From: Pandoraea sp.
GTDB lineage: Bacteria; Pseudomonadota; Gammaproteobacteria; Burkholderiales; Burkholderiaceae
Direction of reading: 5' to 3'
DNA length: 64,000 nucleotides
Assembly: GCF_004297875.1 (NCBI RefSeq)
Contig: NZ_SCSK01000045.1
Span: 1 to 64,000 of the forward strand
Shown here: piece by piece, positions 53,012-63,595 of the stretch
Layout of the letters: the number at the start of each line of letters is the position of its first letter
Numbering within the stretch: the first letter of the stretch is position 1
The notes under the pieces: model-generated
Seen by the model: the letters and a program-made list of their open reading frames with translations, nothing else
Told to the model about the DNA's origin: nothing
Database searches by the model: none
Translations under genes and position numbers: made by a program

Positions 53012-55267
53012 TTATCGCCAGAATCGGGCCGAGCCTGTCGCGACAAGGTCTTCCTGCAAACTGCTAACCTTGTTACAACATCTGGTGAGTCCATTCTCCG
53101 CCAGGACCTTATATGTCTCCTGAAGCGCCTTTTGGAACTTGGCAGAAGTTTCGCCGCGTAGCTTCGGCAGAACCTTGGCATAAACAACGTCGTCGAGCGC
53201 TGTAGTCTCGGATGGCGCCAACGCAACGTGGAAAGTCAGGTAGCTCAGCACGTCGTTAATCGTCCTCCAGCCAAAGTGCAGCCGCACTGGCGCGAGTGCG
53301 TCGCCCAAGGCTGTGAGGAGAGTCTGAGTCTTTTCCTTAAGTGCAGGAGCAAGTGGGGTAGAGGCCCAGCCCGGAAAGTCCTGAACCTTGATGTTCCAAA
53401 ATTCGAGTGTGTAAGCACGGTCAAGAACCTTGTCGGACAAACCGTGAGTGGTCTCGTCCATGTTCAGGGTGCCGATGATGGCCAGGTTAGACGGGTAACG
53501 GACTCGCCTCGGGATAGGGGTGGTGTCCTCACTGAGTTGGTGGAGGTCGAGCCATCCGGAGGTCTCCATCGCAGATAACACCGGTGCTAGGTATTGCTCT
53601 GGATGCGAGAGGTTCATCTCGTCAAGAATTGCTACATAGGGTTGCTCGGGGTCAGCCGCTGCACGCAGCAGCAGGTCCAAGAACGGCGCGCTCCTGTAGG
53701 ACGAATCCTGAATGGGATTGACATAACCGAGCAAAGGACTTGGGTCATACCAACCTGGCTGGACAGGTATGACTCGGACTCGGTCATGGTCGAACTTGTT
53801 GACATTGCACAGCGCCAGAGCATAGTTCAGCGCCAACTGAGTCTTACCGGACCCGGAAATGCCGGTCAGAATTGCGAAGTGCCTGATGGGGTGGAACCAG
53901 AGTCCTGCGTGAAGTTGGGCGGCTAGAGATTTGTCCAATACAAGCTTTCCTGCAACTAAGGCGGAAAGGTGATTCCATAGCTCAGGAAACGTTGGCAGTT
54001 GCGTGGTGTCGGATATCTCTGTCTTTCCCTCGACTATTGGCTCTGTCGGCGCGGGGAGACTCTCGGGCTCCCATGTAACTAGCTCAGCCCATCGCTTGCC
54101 GCGTTCGGTAAGGGCTACCTGCTTCTTGTCGTTGACCCCGATGACCCCGAGGCTGGTCAACCATCCGAGCAGTGACGTCGGGGCAAATTCCGACGTCCAG
54201 CCGGGATGTACTTTCTGAAGCATTGTGACGAGGCTAGTCTTGCCCTGAGGCGCGATGTCCAATGCCTTCACAACGTGGTCGACACCAAGAATCTTGGTTA
54301 GCAGGTGGTCAGCCAGTTCGTCTGGGTCCTGTGTCTCAAGCAAGTTGATACCACGAGCACTGAGCCGGTATGTGTCGCCGTCGCGCTTACACAGATCAAA
54401 CTCTCGGGAAACGACGTTGATGCAGGTAATGAGGCTGCTCGGGGCGAGCTCGGGATTGCTCTGCCGTATGATTTCCGAGAACTCTTCCTTGGAAACGCCC
54501 TCGCTGAGTTCCGGCAGGTACCCAAGAAGTGTTTGGAAGCCGCCTTTCATGGACGTCAATCCCTTGCGCCTTAATGTCGCGGGCAGCGGTGTAAGCGCCG
54601 GTGCGTGCTCCGCCGGGGCATTGGGTGCATCACCGATGCCGTCGTCAGAGATGCGCTCGTAGACCATCCACGGTAGGCAAATTCTACGCATGACGTCGAT
54701 GGGGTCTGTATCGTTGACCGGCCCTAGCACTGTATCGATTCGGTTGCGAATTGCCTTATGCGCTCTAACAGGATGGTCGTTGGCGGCGCCGCCCATCTCC
54801 TTGTGGAGGAATAATAGCTTGCCGGGGTCGGCTACTGTCGTGAAGTGGTCTGGATAGATAGCGCACAGAACGCGATTGAGCTTCAGGCGCGGCGTGCGTC
54901 CGCAGAGAACCTTGAGGCGATCGCGGAGCCCGTCGTACAGCGCCGTAAGCCAAATCTCTGCTGCCACGGGGTCCGCTGGCAGGGGTTTCGTTACTTCGAC
55001 AGCAAACCAATCTCGGAAGGTGGCATCAGCTAGAGCCGGCGCCGTCTTGACGGAGCCCATTCCTGTGGCAGCGACCGGGTTGTCGTCCCATAGTCTTTTC
55101 AAGAACTCGTCATCCTGGAGTTTGCCGGGAATCCCAGTCTTAACTTCGGCCATGAAGGCGACCAACCTCGAGTACCAATCCTGAGCGCCTTTGGATACTG
55201 CCGCTCCTGCTAGAGCGGCATTTAGCTGAGCTCTCAGGGCCGCATCGCTCTCTAGTTTTCCGTTCAA
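53012..55267 (-). CDS. mcrB: McrB-like AAA+ restriction NTPase
   Basis: 751-residue motor of a modification-dependent restriction system. Walker A GISGSGKTQLA at about 467, Walker B YVAILDEMNLSHPEQY at about 542 and sensor IIGTLNMDETTH near 600 are all McrB-type; the Mn-L-S-H pattern after Walker B is characteristic. Residues 1-430 are a long N-terminal region with no DUF3578 that I recognise, probably the target-recognition part and different from E. coli McrB. TTG start at 55267 with GGGGG six bases upstream. mcrC follows. Confidence 0.88.
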   Translation of the reverse strand: MNGKLESDAALRAQLNAALAGAAVSKGAQDWYSRLVAFMAEVKTGIPGKLQDDEFLKRLWDDNPVAATGMGSVKTAPALADATFRDWFAVEVTKPLPADPVAAEIWLTALYDGLRDRLKVLCGRTPRLKLNRVLCAIYPDHFTTVADPGKLLFLHKEMGGAANDHPVRAHKAIRNRIDTVLGPVNDTDPIDVMRRICLPWMVYERISDDGIGDAPNAPAEHAPALTPLPATLRRKGLTSMKGGFQTLLGYLPELSEGVSKEEFSEIIRQSNPELAPSSLITCINVVSREFDLCKRDGDTYRLSARGINLLETQDPDELADHLLTKILGVDHVVKALDIAPQGKTSLVTMLQKVHPGWTSEFAPTSLLGWLTSLGVIGVNDKKQVALTERGKRWAELVTWEPESLPAPTEPIVEGKTEISDTTQLPTFPELWNHLSALVAGKLVLDKSLAAQLHAGLWFHPIRHFAILTGISGSGKTQLALNYALALCNVNKFDHDRVRVIPVQPGWYDPSPLLGYVNPIQDSSYRSAPFLDLLLRAAADPEQPYVAILDEMNLSHPEQYLAPVLSAMETSGWLDLHQLSEDTTPIPRRVRYPSNLAIIGTLNMDETTHGLSDKVLDRAYTLEFWNIKVQDFPGWASTPLAPALKEKTQTLLTALGDALAPVRLHFGWRTINDVLSYLTFHVALAPSETTALDDVVYAKVLPKLRGETSAKFQKALQETYKVLAENGLTRCCNKVSSLQEDLVATGSARFWR

Positions 55268-55610
55268 GTTTTCCCCCGTTCCTGTTCTTGTAAGAGGGTG
55301 AAAGGTTCTCGGATGATACCGGGTTATTGTGAAATCATTTGCGATTGTCTGTGCGGAGGAGCTGGGGACGGCCGGTATCCAGGTAACAGATTGGGGTGGC
55401 GCAAGTTACGCTGCTGACCCCGGTGCATGAATGATGCGCTATACCACCGTTGATGACGGTAGGGCCGTACCTTATCGGTTGGTTCCCCGCACAGCCTGCC
55501 TGACATCTGGCGGAGCATGGCACCACGCACCGGCACGCAAGCAGCCGGCGCCTCTTCAACAACGGCCCTGACTCTCAACTTTGGTCGCCTCTGCAGGGGT
55601 TGATTTTTGA
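55268..55610. other. 343-bp gap between mcrB and hipB module 2
   Basis: This is a divergent promoter region. An arginine-rich open frame crosses it on the minus strand but runs on into hipB2 antisense and has no ribosome-binding site. I see no confident gene or insertion sequence end. Confidence 0.4.
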
Positions 55611-55652
55611 ACATATATTTGCATTTTAAGCCGCATTCATGCAAATATATGT
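55611..55652. promoter_or_regulatory. 14-bp perfect inverted repeat over the hipB2 start: likely operator
   Basis: ACATATATTTGCAT (55611-55624) and ATGCAAATATATGT (55639-55652) are perfect 14-bp arms with a 14-base spacer. The right arm ends 2 bp before the ATG at 55655 and contains another in-frame ATG at 55649. Binding by HipB2 would block its own initiation region. Confidence 0.8.
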
Positions 55653-55654
55653 GC

Positions 55655-55966
55655 ATGTCAAAAGACTCCAACGCCAAAGCCATGCTGCCCGCCCCGGTCG
55701 AGCGCAATTTGCGCGCGCTCGGGGAAAACATTCGCGTCGCGAGAAAGCGCCGCAAGGAATCTCTCGCCACTTTCGCCCAGCGCCTGCAAATATCCATTCC
55801 CACCCTCAGGCGTATCGAGGCGGGCGACCCGTCGGTCTCGATGGCCGCCTACGCCACCGCCCTGTGGGCTCTTGGGCGGGTCCATTTCCTGGGGGAACTC
55901 GCCAACCCCGAGGCCGACGAAACCGCTTTGTTGCTCGAATTGCGAACCATCAAGAGGCAACCATGA
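55655..55966 (+). CDS. HipB-like antitoxin (XRE family), module 2
   Basis: 103-residue DNA-binding protein. Helix-turn-helix LGENIRVARKRRKESLATFAQRLQISIPTLRRIEAGDPSVSMAAYATALWALG at about 20-75, the pattern found upstream of GARPKA-type HipA proteins. The ATG at 55655 (or 55649) has no ribosome-binding site and overlaps the operator, so the mRNA may be leaderless. The stop overlaps the hipA2 start (ATGA). Confidence 0.87.
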   Translation: MSKDSNAKAMLPAPVERNLRALGENIRVARKRRKESLATFAQRLQISIPTLRRIEAGDPSVSMAAYATALWALGRVHFLGELANPEADETALLLELRTIKRQP

Positions 55967-57168
55967 ACCGCGACGTTTTATATGCGTGGATCTATCCGCC
56001 GGGCCAGGCCCGGCCGGTCGTTTGCGGGAAGTTGGAACTGGTGCGCGGCCGCCGCATACTGTTTTCGTATGACGACGCCTGGCTGCGCCATCCTGAAGCC
56101 TTCGCGCTCTCGCCGGACATGCCCCTGCGCGCTGGCATCATCGAGCCGCCGGCAGGCCTCGACGTGCACCCCATCTTCGACGACGCCGGGCCGGATCGCT
56201 GGGGCCACGCGATCATCGACAAGGTATTCAACCCGCAGCGCCGTTCACCCCTCGAATACCTGGAGCTGACCGGGGAAGACCGCGTTGGGGCGCTGGGGTT
56301 TTCTCGCTCGGGCATTGAGTATCTGTCGGTGCAAGATCAGGCGTTCCACGCGACCGATCTCACCGCGCTGATGGACGCCGCCCGTGCGCTCGAAAAGCAC
56401 CTCGCCATCGATGCCGCAATGGGGCGGCTGCTGCGCCCCGGCACCAGCGCCGGCGGCGCTCGCCCCAAGGCCGTCATCACCCACGAGGGCCAGGCCTGGA
56501 TCGCAAAATTCCCCGCCGAAGGAGACCAGGTCGACGTCTGCGCGATCGAGCATGCCAGCCTGCAACTCGCGCAGCGCTGCGGCATCCGTGTGCCGGAATC
56601 AGCTCTGGTCGAGGTCGGCGGCCGGCGCGTGCTGCTCGTCAAACGATTCGACCGCGAGAACGGCGTGCGGCTGCATTTCGCCAGCGCCCGCACGATGCTG
56701 ATCGCCGAAGGCATCAAAGACGGCGAGATGGGTTACGGCGACATTGCCGACGTCGCGCGCCGCCTGTCCAGCGACCCGGTGCAGGACTGCCACGAAATCT
56801 TTCGACGCATGGCGCTGAACGTCTGCCTCGAAAACACCGACGACCATGAAAGGAACCATGCATTCCTGTTCACGCAGGGCGCATGGACGCTCGCGCCCGC
56901 GTATGACATCCAGCCGCAGATGCTCGGTATCGGCTACCAGCAACTGCGCGTCGGCGCCGAAGGGTACGCGCCAACGCTATCGAATGTGCTCTCGGAAAGC
57001 CGGCGATTTTTGCTGAAGGAGTCCGAAGCAAAAAAGATGCTGGATGCGGTGGTGAAACAGGCGCGGGAGTGGAAATCCTGTTTTGTCGCGGCAGGGGTCA
57101 GTGCGAGGGATGTGGAGGTTTGCGAGGGGTTTGTGATGAGGGTGGGGATTGGCGTGGCAAGGAGTTGA
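55963..57168 (+). CDS. HipA-like kinase toxin, module 2
   Basis: 401-residue HipA-family kinase. Glycine-rich loop GTSAGGARPKAVI near 159, catalytic NTDDHERNHAFLF near 291-303, and DFG-like APAYDIQP near 312 are intact. This is the GARPKA subgroup, unlike HipA module 1. Target unknown; other HipA relatives phosphorylate different tRNA synthetases. It overlaps hipB2 by 4 bp. Bases 56918-56958 are shared exactly with the remnant at 51 kb. Confidence 0.9.
   Translation: MNRDVLYAWIYPPGQARPVVCGKLELVRGRRILFSYDDAWLRHPEAFALSPDMPLRAGIIEPPAGLDVHPIFDDAGPDRWGHAIIDKVFNPQRRSPLEYLELTGEDRVGALGFSRSGIEYLSVQDQAFHATDLTALMDAARALEKHLAIDAAMGRLLRPGTSAGGARPKAVITHEGQAWIAKFPAEGDQVDVCAIEHASLQLAQRCGIRVPESALVEVGGRRVLLVKRFDRENGVRLHFASARTMLIAEGIKDGEMGYGDIADVARRLSSDPVQDCHEIFRRMALNVCLENTDDHERNHAFLFTQGAWTLAPAYDIQPQMLGIGYQQLRVGAEGYAPTLSNVLSESRRFLLKESEAKKMLDAVVKQAREWKSCFVAAGVSARDVEVCEGFVMRVGIGVARS
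56918..56958 (+). repeat. 41-bp direct repeat, right copy
   Basis: Perfect copy of 51258-51298, here inside the intact second hipA (codons about 319-332). Confidence 0.9.
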
Positions 57169-57478
57169 AAGCGGGGCAATTGCCCGCGTTTCACGATTCA
57201 CCGGGGTTTGTATTCTGAGAGTGCGAGCTTACCAATCTCATGAAAGGAGCTGAAAGAGCGGTGAAGAAAAACCTACGTTCAAGTGCTCCAAACGTTGTCT
57301 CGCCTGCGGGAATTGTGAGATCAGCGCCATTTGATGCCGACCGCAATGCTGCCCTGCGACGAATTACCGGGTGGTGACCGGGTCCCGCGCCGAACCGGCC
57401 CACCTCGATGGGCCGGAAATTTCCAGTTCAGAACAGCCCCGATTTTGGATGAGCCTCCGTCGACTCGCCACCTTTCAG
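57169..57478. other. 310-bp gap between hipA2 and the DUF499 gene
   Basis: The two genes converge here. GGGCAATTGCCC, a 12-bp perfect palindrome at about 57175-57186, begins near the hipA2 stop and may form part of a terminator. The rest shows no gene or repeat that I can support. Confidence 0.4.
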
Positions 57479-60379
57479 TCACTCGTCGAACCCGTGATCT
57501 TTGAACTTCAACTGGTTACAGTTCTCGCGGGCCGCGCGCTGCGTTGACTCGTCGAAGCCCGAGGAAGCCTCGGCCTGGATCTCCAAGCTGACCTTGACCT
57601 TCACGCCAGGCTTGGAGGTGAAAAGCATGAGCACTTCCTCGGCGACATCCGAAAACTGGAGCTTGGCCTTGACCGGATCGAGCTCGACCTGGCCGAAGAA
57701 CACAGTTTTCCTCGCCGCGGGCGTCTTGGGAGGATTGCCGCCGCCAGCCCCTCCGTCACCGCCTGCGCCCCCTCCACCACTGCTGCCACCGCTTCCGGCT
57801 CCACTGCTACCGTTGCCACCTGAGCCCGCTCCTCCCCCGGTCCCGGCTCCACCGGCCTGGCCGCCAGCCTCGCCTTTCGCCTTGGCTTCGCGCTCTGCCT
57901 TCTCCTTCGCCAGGAGGTCCGCGAACTGAGATGCCGACGAAGGCTCGACGAGCAAGAGAGCGTCGTCGAAGATCACCGTCGTCTGCTCACCGAAGTGGAA
58001 GCCTTGGTAGCGGCCATCCTCTTTGCCATACGCGATGCCGAAGAAGTCGCGTGACGAGACGCCGGCTCCGATGGTAGATCGCAGGACGTGGTCGTCCTTC
58101 AAACGTGGCAGGTAAAGGTAGCAGCAGGTCTTCTGCCACGCATCGACCGCCGACACGGCAGGCTGGCCCTCCTTCCAGAACCACGCTTGCAGCATCTTGG
58201 CCAGGTGGATCGGAGCCCACTCCGTGATGAGAAGCTCGTGCTCGCGCAGCACCTTCTCGATCTCTTCGGTGCGGTTGACCGCGGCCGGATTGATCTGGAA
58301 GTGGTCCCATTGGAGGTCGCCAATGCCCTTGCCAGGCTTGGCCTCCTGCAACGGCGCCAAGAGCCACTTGTAGGTCTCGCGCATCATGCGGCTCAAGGCC
58401 TCTGACGCCTGATCGTGGCTGTGGCCTGCGAGCTTGCTCTGGTGGACGTCGAGGTTGAGGCGGCCTTCCTTCACGTCGTCGACGATGGACTTCCAGGCCA
58501 GCACCGAAGTGACTTGGTCTTTGAGCCGCGACATCGAGTCGGAGTCGGGAGCCAGGAAGATCAGCCGGTTCTGCTTCTGCCGCGGCTGGTCGCCGCGGGT
58601 CTTCAAGATCGCGGTCGCCGCATCGATCGCCGCCGCCTGAGCCGAGCGCGAGAAGGTGGCCTCGGGGGCGAGCACCACCAGGCGCAGTTGCCAATCGTCC
58701 GGCACGTCGGCCGAGCCGGTGAAGACGTGGGTGCCGCCAAAGACGCCGCTGGCAAAGCGCAGTTTGTCCTTGATGAATGGGTAGACGTCCTCGCGAAGGT
58801 CGAAGCGACGCTTGCGATCCTCCATCTCACGGCGAAGGTTGGGACGCGTGTCGAACCAATAGCGGTTGTCGGCGCTGTTGATGTATTGCAGGCGATCGAC
58901 TAGCGCCCGCACCCCATCCTTGTAGTGCCCAAGGACTTGGCCAGGCTGAGCGCAGCCCAGCAGCACATGCTCGAGCTCGACTCCGCGGTGGTGCTTGGAG
59001 CCGCCCACAATGCCAGCGTCGGGGGCCGATCCCAAAAAGACCGTCCGAGCGATGCGCCGGCATGCGTGGATCGAGCCGAACAGGGGCTTGGCGTTGTCGA
59101 GCTCTGTCGTAGTGGCGCGCTCGCCGTCGATGTCGCGCTCGAGCACCGGATCCCAGCCCTGGGGAAGGTAGTAGATGGCCTCGTTGCGGCAGTCGGGATC
59201 AAACAGGGGGAGAGAGCCCGGCTGGATCATCAGGTCGTTGTTGCCGGAGGTCCAAAGGCGATGGATCACCTTCGCCATCAGCTTCAAGACGCCGCGAGTG
59301 CGTTGGAAGTTGTCCAGCGAGGACCAGTCCTCGTAGAGGCGATCGAAGACCTCGGGGTGTATGGGGTAGGCGTGCTGGAGCCGCTGCAAATAGCCCGACT
59401 CCTGGGTCTCGGGCGGGAAGTCCCCCGAGTTGCCCGTGTAGAAGTCGGCATAGGCCCGGCAGACTTCCTCGGCGGCGAGCTTGTCGTTGACGTTGGTGAA
59501 CAGCCGTCGGCGGACGATCTCGAAGGCCTCTTCGGTCGCGACGGGCTTCCACAGAGCTTGCACGCGGCCGAAGTAGTGCTCCAAGGCCCGCAAGGCTTTG
59601 ACGCCCTGTTGGCTGCCCGCTTCCCGGTCTGAGAACGGCAGGGAAGCCAGCAGGATCGCGTTGGGAACACCTTTGATGGCCTCGGTCAGCGACTGGATGA
59701 ATGAGAGCTGGGTGTCGTAGGTGCCGCCCGAGAGGGCCTTGCCCTCTTCGAACTGCGAGACGTAGCGTACCAGCTCGTCCATGAGCACGATGCAGGGAGC
59801 CGCGGAGGCCAGGATCTCGGCCAACGCGCTCTTGCCCGGCGCCGTGCCATCGGCATCGGCTTCCTTGATCTTGGCGAAGGCTTCGGCGCCTCCAAGCTGC
59901 CATGCGAGCTCGCCCCAGATGGTTTTGACCGTGAGCTTGCCATAGACACGCGGCTTGCTGGCCATGTCCAGCAGCTCGACGCCATCGAGCACCGCCACCT
60001 TCGCTTTGGGCAGCTCAGCAATGCCCGCGTCGTCGAGAATCTTGCTCACGCCTTGCAGCTTCGAAGAAGGCTTCTCGCCCTTGGCAAGGTGGTAGACCGA
60101 CAGCAGCGTGTGGGTCTTGCCGCCACCGAACGCCGTCTGCAACTGCACCACCGGGTCGCCGCCCTTGCCCGCGATCCGCTTCACCACGGAATCAAGCAGC
60201 AGACGCATGCCCTCGGTGATGAAGGTTCGCTGAAAGAAGAGCTCAGCGTCCTGGTATTCAGGCGTCGCAATCCCTTGATGGACCTTGGAAATGTCGGCTG
60301 CGAACTCAGCCTGTTGGAATGTGCCTTTGAGCACGTCCTCATGTGGGACGGCGATTTCCCGCCAAGGTTTCAATGCCAT
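57479..60379 (-). CDS. DUF499 ATP-binding protein of a DNA-modification defence module
   Basis: 966-residue AAA-type ATPase. The family is known from phage-defence islands beside DUF1156 methyltransferases. N-terminal [26 protein letters not shown] is characteristic; Walker A is FGGGKTHT near 82 and Walker B is [11 protein letters not shown] near 195. A glycine/serine-rich linker (about 833-886) separates the body from a C-terminal domain of about 80 residues. GGGAG precedes the ATG at 60379. It begins 13 bp after the DUF1156 stop, so they form an operon. The exact biochemical role is unknown. Confidence 0.87.
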   Translation of the reverse strand: MALKPWREIAVPHEDVLKGTFQQAEFAADISKVHQGIATPEYQDAELFFQRTFITEGMRLLLDSVVKRIAGKGGDPVVQLQTAFGGGKTHTLLSVYHLAKGEKPSSKLQGVSKILDDAGIAELPKAKVAVLDGVELLDMASKPRVYGKLTVKTIWGELAWQLGGAEAFAKIKEADADGTAPGKSALAEILASAAPCIVLMDELVRYVSQFEEGKALSGGTYDTQLSFIQSLTEAIKGVPNAILLASLPFSDREAGSQQGVKALRALEHYFGRVQALWKPVATEEAFEIVRRRLFTNVNDKLAAEEVCRAYADFYTGNSGDFPPETQESGYLQRLQHAYPIHPEVFDRLYEDWSSLDNFQRTRGVLKLMAKVIHRLWTSGNNDLMIQPGSLPLFDPDCRNEAIYYLPQGWDPVLERDIDGERATTTELDNAKPLFGSIHACRRIARTVFLGSAPDAGIVGGSKHHRGVELEHVLLGCAQPGQVLGHYKDGVRALVDRLQYINSADNRYWFDTRPNLRREMEDRKRRFDLREDVYPFIKDKLRFASGVFGGTHVFTGSADVPDDWQLRLVVLAPEATFSRSAQAAAIDAATAILKTRGDQPRQKQNRLIFLAPDSDSMSRLKDQVTSVLAWKSIVDDVKEGRLNLDVHQSKLAGHSHDQASEALSRMMRETYKWLLAPLQEAKPGKGIGDLQWDHFQINPAAVNRTEEIEKVLREHELLITEWAPIHLAKMLQAWFWKEGQPAVSAVDAWQKTCCYLYLPRLKDDHVLRSTIGAGVSSRDFFGIAYGKEDGRYQGFHFGEQTTVIFDDALLLVEPSSASQFADLLAKEKAEREAKAKGEAGGQAGGAGTGGGAGSGGNGSSGAGSGGSSGGGGAGGDGGAGGGNPPKTPAARKTVFFGQVELDPVKAKLQFSDVAEEVLMLFTSKPGVKVKVSLEIQAEASSGFDESTQRAARENCNQLKFKDHGFDE

Positions 60380-60392
60380 TTTCTTTTCTCCC

Positions 60393-63230
60393 TTAGATGT
60401 CCAAATCCTTCTGAGAGCCAAAGTGCCCAGCCTCATTCGAGGCAACCTCAATGCTCTGCCAAGATGTAATCAGTTCGTTGTATGCGCGGGCATCATCAGC
60501 CCATCCGTTTCGTTCACAGAGCGTGTAGAGCCGATAGGCCAAGTTTCGAATCTGATCAGCTCTTGCGGGCATGCCAGCCAACAACTCACCTGCAGCCGAT
60601 TCCCCGCTCGTCTGCAACGAGCGAATCATTTGATGGAGCGCCTCCCAGACTGGCGTGTTGTTGTCGTTCTCGGGACTCCAATCGGCGGGGTATTCGATGG
60701 GCTTGAACAGCCTCACCTCGCCGCCACCAGATTTAACAACTCCCGCCGCGGCAACAGCCTGAACGCTAGTCCCCTTGGCGCGGGCCAAAACATCAGCCTG
60801 ACCAAAGTCGCCCTCGACCCATCCCTGCTCGTCAAACCATGCAAGACAGAACTGCGTATCGGCGTCAAAGTCGTCAGCACCCTCAGTCAACATCTTGTTG
60901 ATCAGGGTGAGAGCCGTATGGACCGACATGGGGCTCCCATCTGCTTCAAGCACAGCCGAATACTTGGAGAAGACGGCCATGCCTGGGCCGATGACTGCCT
61001 GAGCTAAGTCAACGGGGGCAACAGGCGATACGCCCTCTGCGCCGCCAATCATCTCGTCCAGAGCCTCCTTCAAGTGGTCCTTTAGCTCGCGCTGGAAGTC
61101 CCTGCGCGAAACGCTTTCGGCATGCGGATCGCGTTTACGACAGACAAGGACGATCGACGAGGCCAAAGCATTCGAGCCGATTGCTCTGCCACGGCTGCTG
61201 CGTTCCGTGCGGACGGGCCATGTTCCTGTTATGACGAACTCGGCCTTGATCACCGATTCAAGAAAACTCTCCCAACCCGATGAAGCTGTGCCGCTGGCAC
61301 CAGTGTCGCTCTGTTTGAAGGCGTAGTAGATGGTGACGGGAACGGTGTCATTAGCCTTGTCGTGAATCTGCTTCAACGCCAAAGTCATGCCATCAGTGAA
61401 GTGCTTCATCGCATCGTCGATGTCCTCATAGAGGCTATGAGAAGCGACAAGCTCATCCTCCTTCGGGGTCTGCCGCGTCGCAAAGATGTCGGGAAAGACA
61501 TCCCTGAGGCACGGACGCATCCAGATGTAGAAGAAGTCAGAGAGGTTCGAGTAAGGAACATTGTCGTAATACGGGGGATCCGTAGAGACAACAGTCTGAG
61601 AGTCGGTGGGCACAGTCCCGCTAGCCGCATCCAACTGGAGAACATGCCCCGGGGGGGTAGCCGGCAAAAGATCTATGACTCGCGCAATCCAACCCAAGGC
61701 ACTCGACCACGAGCCGCCTCCATCGGTCAGCGGATTGATCTCGCCGTAATCCCAAACGATCGGCAATGCATGCTTCGTGAACGCATGGGCAACAAACTCC
61801 CCTCCCGACTCCCATGAAGTCAGCGTATTCCAATAGTCCGCAGCTCTGCCGATGGCGCAAGCCAAGTAGACGGAAACCGCCTCGGCATACGCAGTGGCAC
61901 CCGAGCCTCCATCTCGGAGCCCAATCTCGTCATCGGTGAGGCCCGCTTTGATCGCATCCTTGCGGATGACATCGCGCGCTTCGACAACCAGGGATGAGAA
62001 GGTTGATAGGGCAAGCTGCTGGCGGAGGCTGAACAAGCTCGGAAAGGTCTTCATGCCGTAAACAACGACATTGGTGCACCCTGCCCAATGCAGGATCTCC
62101 GCATCGGGAGCCGTTTTCTCAAGTCCAGAGAAATCCGGAGTCTCGATCTCGCTTGCTGCGACAAAGGCCTTTCCATTGGAAGTATCAACGACTGCGGCCA
62201 TGAGCCGGTGCCCCATCCTGCCAGCAACCCCCTCAGCACGGATGTAGTTGAGAGTGATGGGCGAATCGGTCAGGATGCAAGTGCCGCCGCGCCCGCCGAC
62301 AGTGCTGGAATACTTGGGAGCACCATCAAGCTTGAGAACAAACTCGTAGCTCAATCTGTCCTTGGACACCTTGGGCTCAACCCAGGTCTCGCGGCCTTCG
62401 CGGGTCGCAATCTGAAAGGACTTCGCCAATGGAACATGAGCGCCCCCTGCCGCCGGGTTGGGGCTGGCAACCGTGCGACACCACAGCCAGGTTAGAACCG
62501 TGCCCTTGCCTCCGCCCAACCGTTTCGGAAGGTTCACTTGAGGATAGCTATCAGCGAGGCGCTCAACAGATTTCTTCCACACCCAATTGCCGTATCGGCG
62601 CAGGTCTTCTGAAAGTCCCCTAGCTCCTGTCCATCGCTCATCAATTCGCCCCTGCCGGGCAGCGTGCTCGATCGGCCCAACAGGCGGTCGATCCTTGAAA
62701 CGCGGAGGAATCTCGATCATGGCCTTGTTGAGCACCACAGGCACCGGATTCAGGTCGGTGGCGTATGCCTCAAATCCAAGCCTTTGAGCCTCAAGCGGCA
62801 GGGAGCCCCCACCGGCAAATGGGTCGTGGAAGACTGGCAACCGCTCTGGGTCGAAGCCAGGCTTCCCGGGATTTAGATCGCAAGTCTCCTTCCAAGACTT
62901 ACGAATCTCTTCGCGGGCACGATCAAGAACCTCTTGGTTATCTGTATTCTCCCACTTCACCAAGTCGCGAATGATGTTGAAGAGCCGCTCGCGCTCCAGC
63001 TTTGCCTTGTCCTTGTTGACTCCTCTCCCAAGGCTTCGCTCGTAGCCAGGGTCGTTGACCATTTGAGCGAAAAGAATCGCACGGGCAGCGGCCAACGGTC
63101 GGCGGGCAAACCACAAATGCAGAGTAGACGGATGCCCATGCCGGATCGACTTTTCCTTGGACGAAGCATAGTTGATATCGTCCAGCGGCAGCGCCACTTC
63201 GATGAGCTTTTTTGGTGTTTTAATGGTCAT
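60393..63230 (-). CDS. DUF1156 DNA methyltransferase of the defence module
   Basis: 945-residue probable adenine- or cytosine-N4 methyltransferase. The DUF1156 hallmark [24 protein letters not shown] lies at about 25-50; SAM-binding motif [16 protein letters not shown] at about 131; catalytic DPPYYD at about 548. The roughly 400 residues between the two motifs suggest an inserted recognition domain. The ATG at 63230 overlaps the upstream stop (ATGA). DUF1156 and DUF499 pairs are known as anti-phage-associated; recognition sequence unknown. Confidence 0.88.
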   Translation of the reverse strand: MTIKTPKKLIEVALPLDDINYASSKEKSIRHGHPSTLHLWFARRPLAAARAILFAQMVNDPGYERSLGRGVNKDKAKLERERLFNIIRDLVKWENTDNQEVLDRAREEIRKSWKETCDLNPGKPGFDPERLPVFHDPFAGGGSLPLEAQRLGFEAYATDLNPVPVVLNKAMIEIPPRFKDRPPVGPIEHAARQGRIDERWTGARGLSEDLRRYGNWVWKKSVERLADSYPQVNLPKRLGGGKGTVLTWLWCRTVASPNPAAGGAHVPLAKSFQIATREGRETWVEPKVSKDRLSYEFVLKLDGAPKYSSTVGGRGGTCILTDSPITLNYIRAEGVAGRMGHRLMAAVVDTSNGKAFVAASEIETPDFSGLEKTAPDAEILHWAGCTNVVVYGMKTFPSLFSLRQQLALSTFSSLVVEARDVIRKDAIKAGLTDDEIGLRDGGSGATAYAEAVSVYLACAIGRAADYWNTLTSWESGGEFVAHAFTKHALPIVWDYGEINPLTDGGGSWSSALGWIARVIDLLPATPPGHVLQLDAASGTVPTDSQTVVSTDPPYYDNVPYSNLSDFFYIWMRPCLRDVFPDIFATRQTPKEDELVASHSLYEDIDDAMKHFTDGMTLALKQIHDKANDTVPVTIYYAFKQSDTGASGTASSGWESFLESVIKAEFVITGTWPVRTERSSRGRAIGSNALASSIVLVCRKRDPHAESVSRRDFQRELKDHLKEALDEMIGGAEGVSPVAPVDLAQAVIGPGMAVFSKYSAVLEADGSPMSVHTALTLINKMLTEGADDFDADTQFCLAWFDEQGWVEGDFGQADVLARAKGTSVQAVAAAGVVKSGGGEVRLFKPIEYPADWSPENDNNTPVWEALHQMIRSLQTSGESAAGELLAGMPARADQIRNLAYRLYTLCERNGWADDARAYNELITSWQSIEVASNEAGHFGSQKDLDI

Positions 63231-63595
63231 GGCACAGCCTTGAAATCTTCGATGTTCTTGAGGCACAGGTTCACAGACGACAGCGCGGCTTCGAGCTCGG
63301 CGATGCTGGCCTCGTGGTCCCCGTGGGAAAACTTGTTACGAATGACGCCGTAGAGCCCCGACATGAAGTTGCGCTGCGCAAGCTTCTGCCCTGGATCCAT
63401 GGTCGCGTGATGTTTCGAGGTTTGACCGAAGACGATGTTGACTAAGCCCTCGCCATCGGTCCCCTTTGGCAACGTGTAGGTAGACCGCAGCCTTTCGGTG
63501 AGGACCAAGAAGGCCTTGCGAATTGCCGAATCGAACTGGCGGGCCTTGATCAAGGGGACCACCGCGTCGCGCAACTCCTCGTCCAAGTAGGTCAT
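63227..63595 (-). CDS. TIGR02391-like protein, C-terminal part of a split gene
   Basis: 122-residue frame with a TIGR02391-type domain: FDSAIRKAFLVLTERLR near 21 and SGLYGVIRNKFSHGDHEAS near 78. This helical domain with a terminal RNxxxH-like motif recurs in defence loci. The frame extends upstream in natural-looking protein ([20 protein letters not shown] to the ATG) until it meets a stop at about 63708, so this is probably the end of a longer gene broken by a frameshift. It overlaps the DUF1156 start by 4 bp. Confidence 0.65.
   Translation of the reverse strand: MTYLDEELRDAVVPLIKARQFDSAIRKAFLVLTERLRSTYTLPKGTDGEGLVNIVFGQTSKHHATMDPGQKLAQRNFMSGLYGVIRNKFSHGDHEASIAELEAALSSVNLCLKNIEDFKAVP

Noticed and set aside
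55324..55803. A minus-strand frame of 159 codons between mcrB and hipB2
   Set aside because: Runs antisense through hipB2 and its operator, with no ribosome-binding site or recognisable domain.
49753..57168. Treating the two HipBA pairs as a recent duplication
   Set aside because: HipA proteins differ in length (449 and 401) and in their glycine-rich loop and catalytic motifs (AGAQEK/DGHAKN versus GGARPK/TDDHERN), so they belong to different subgroups.
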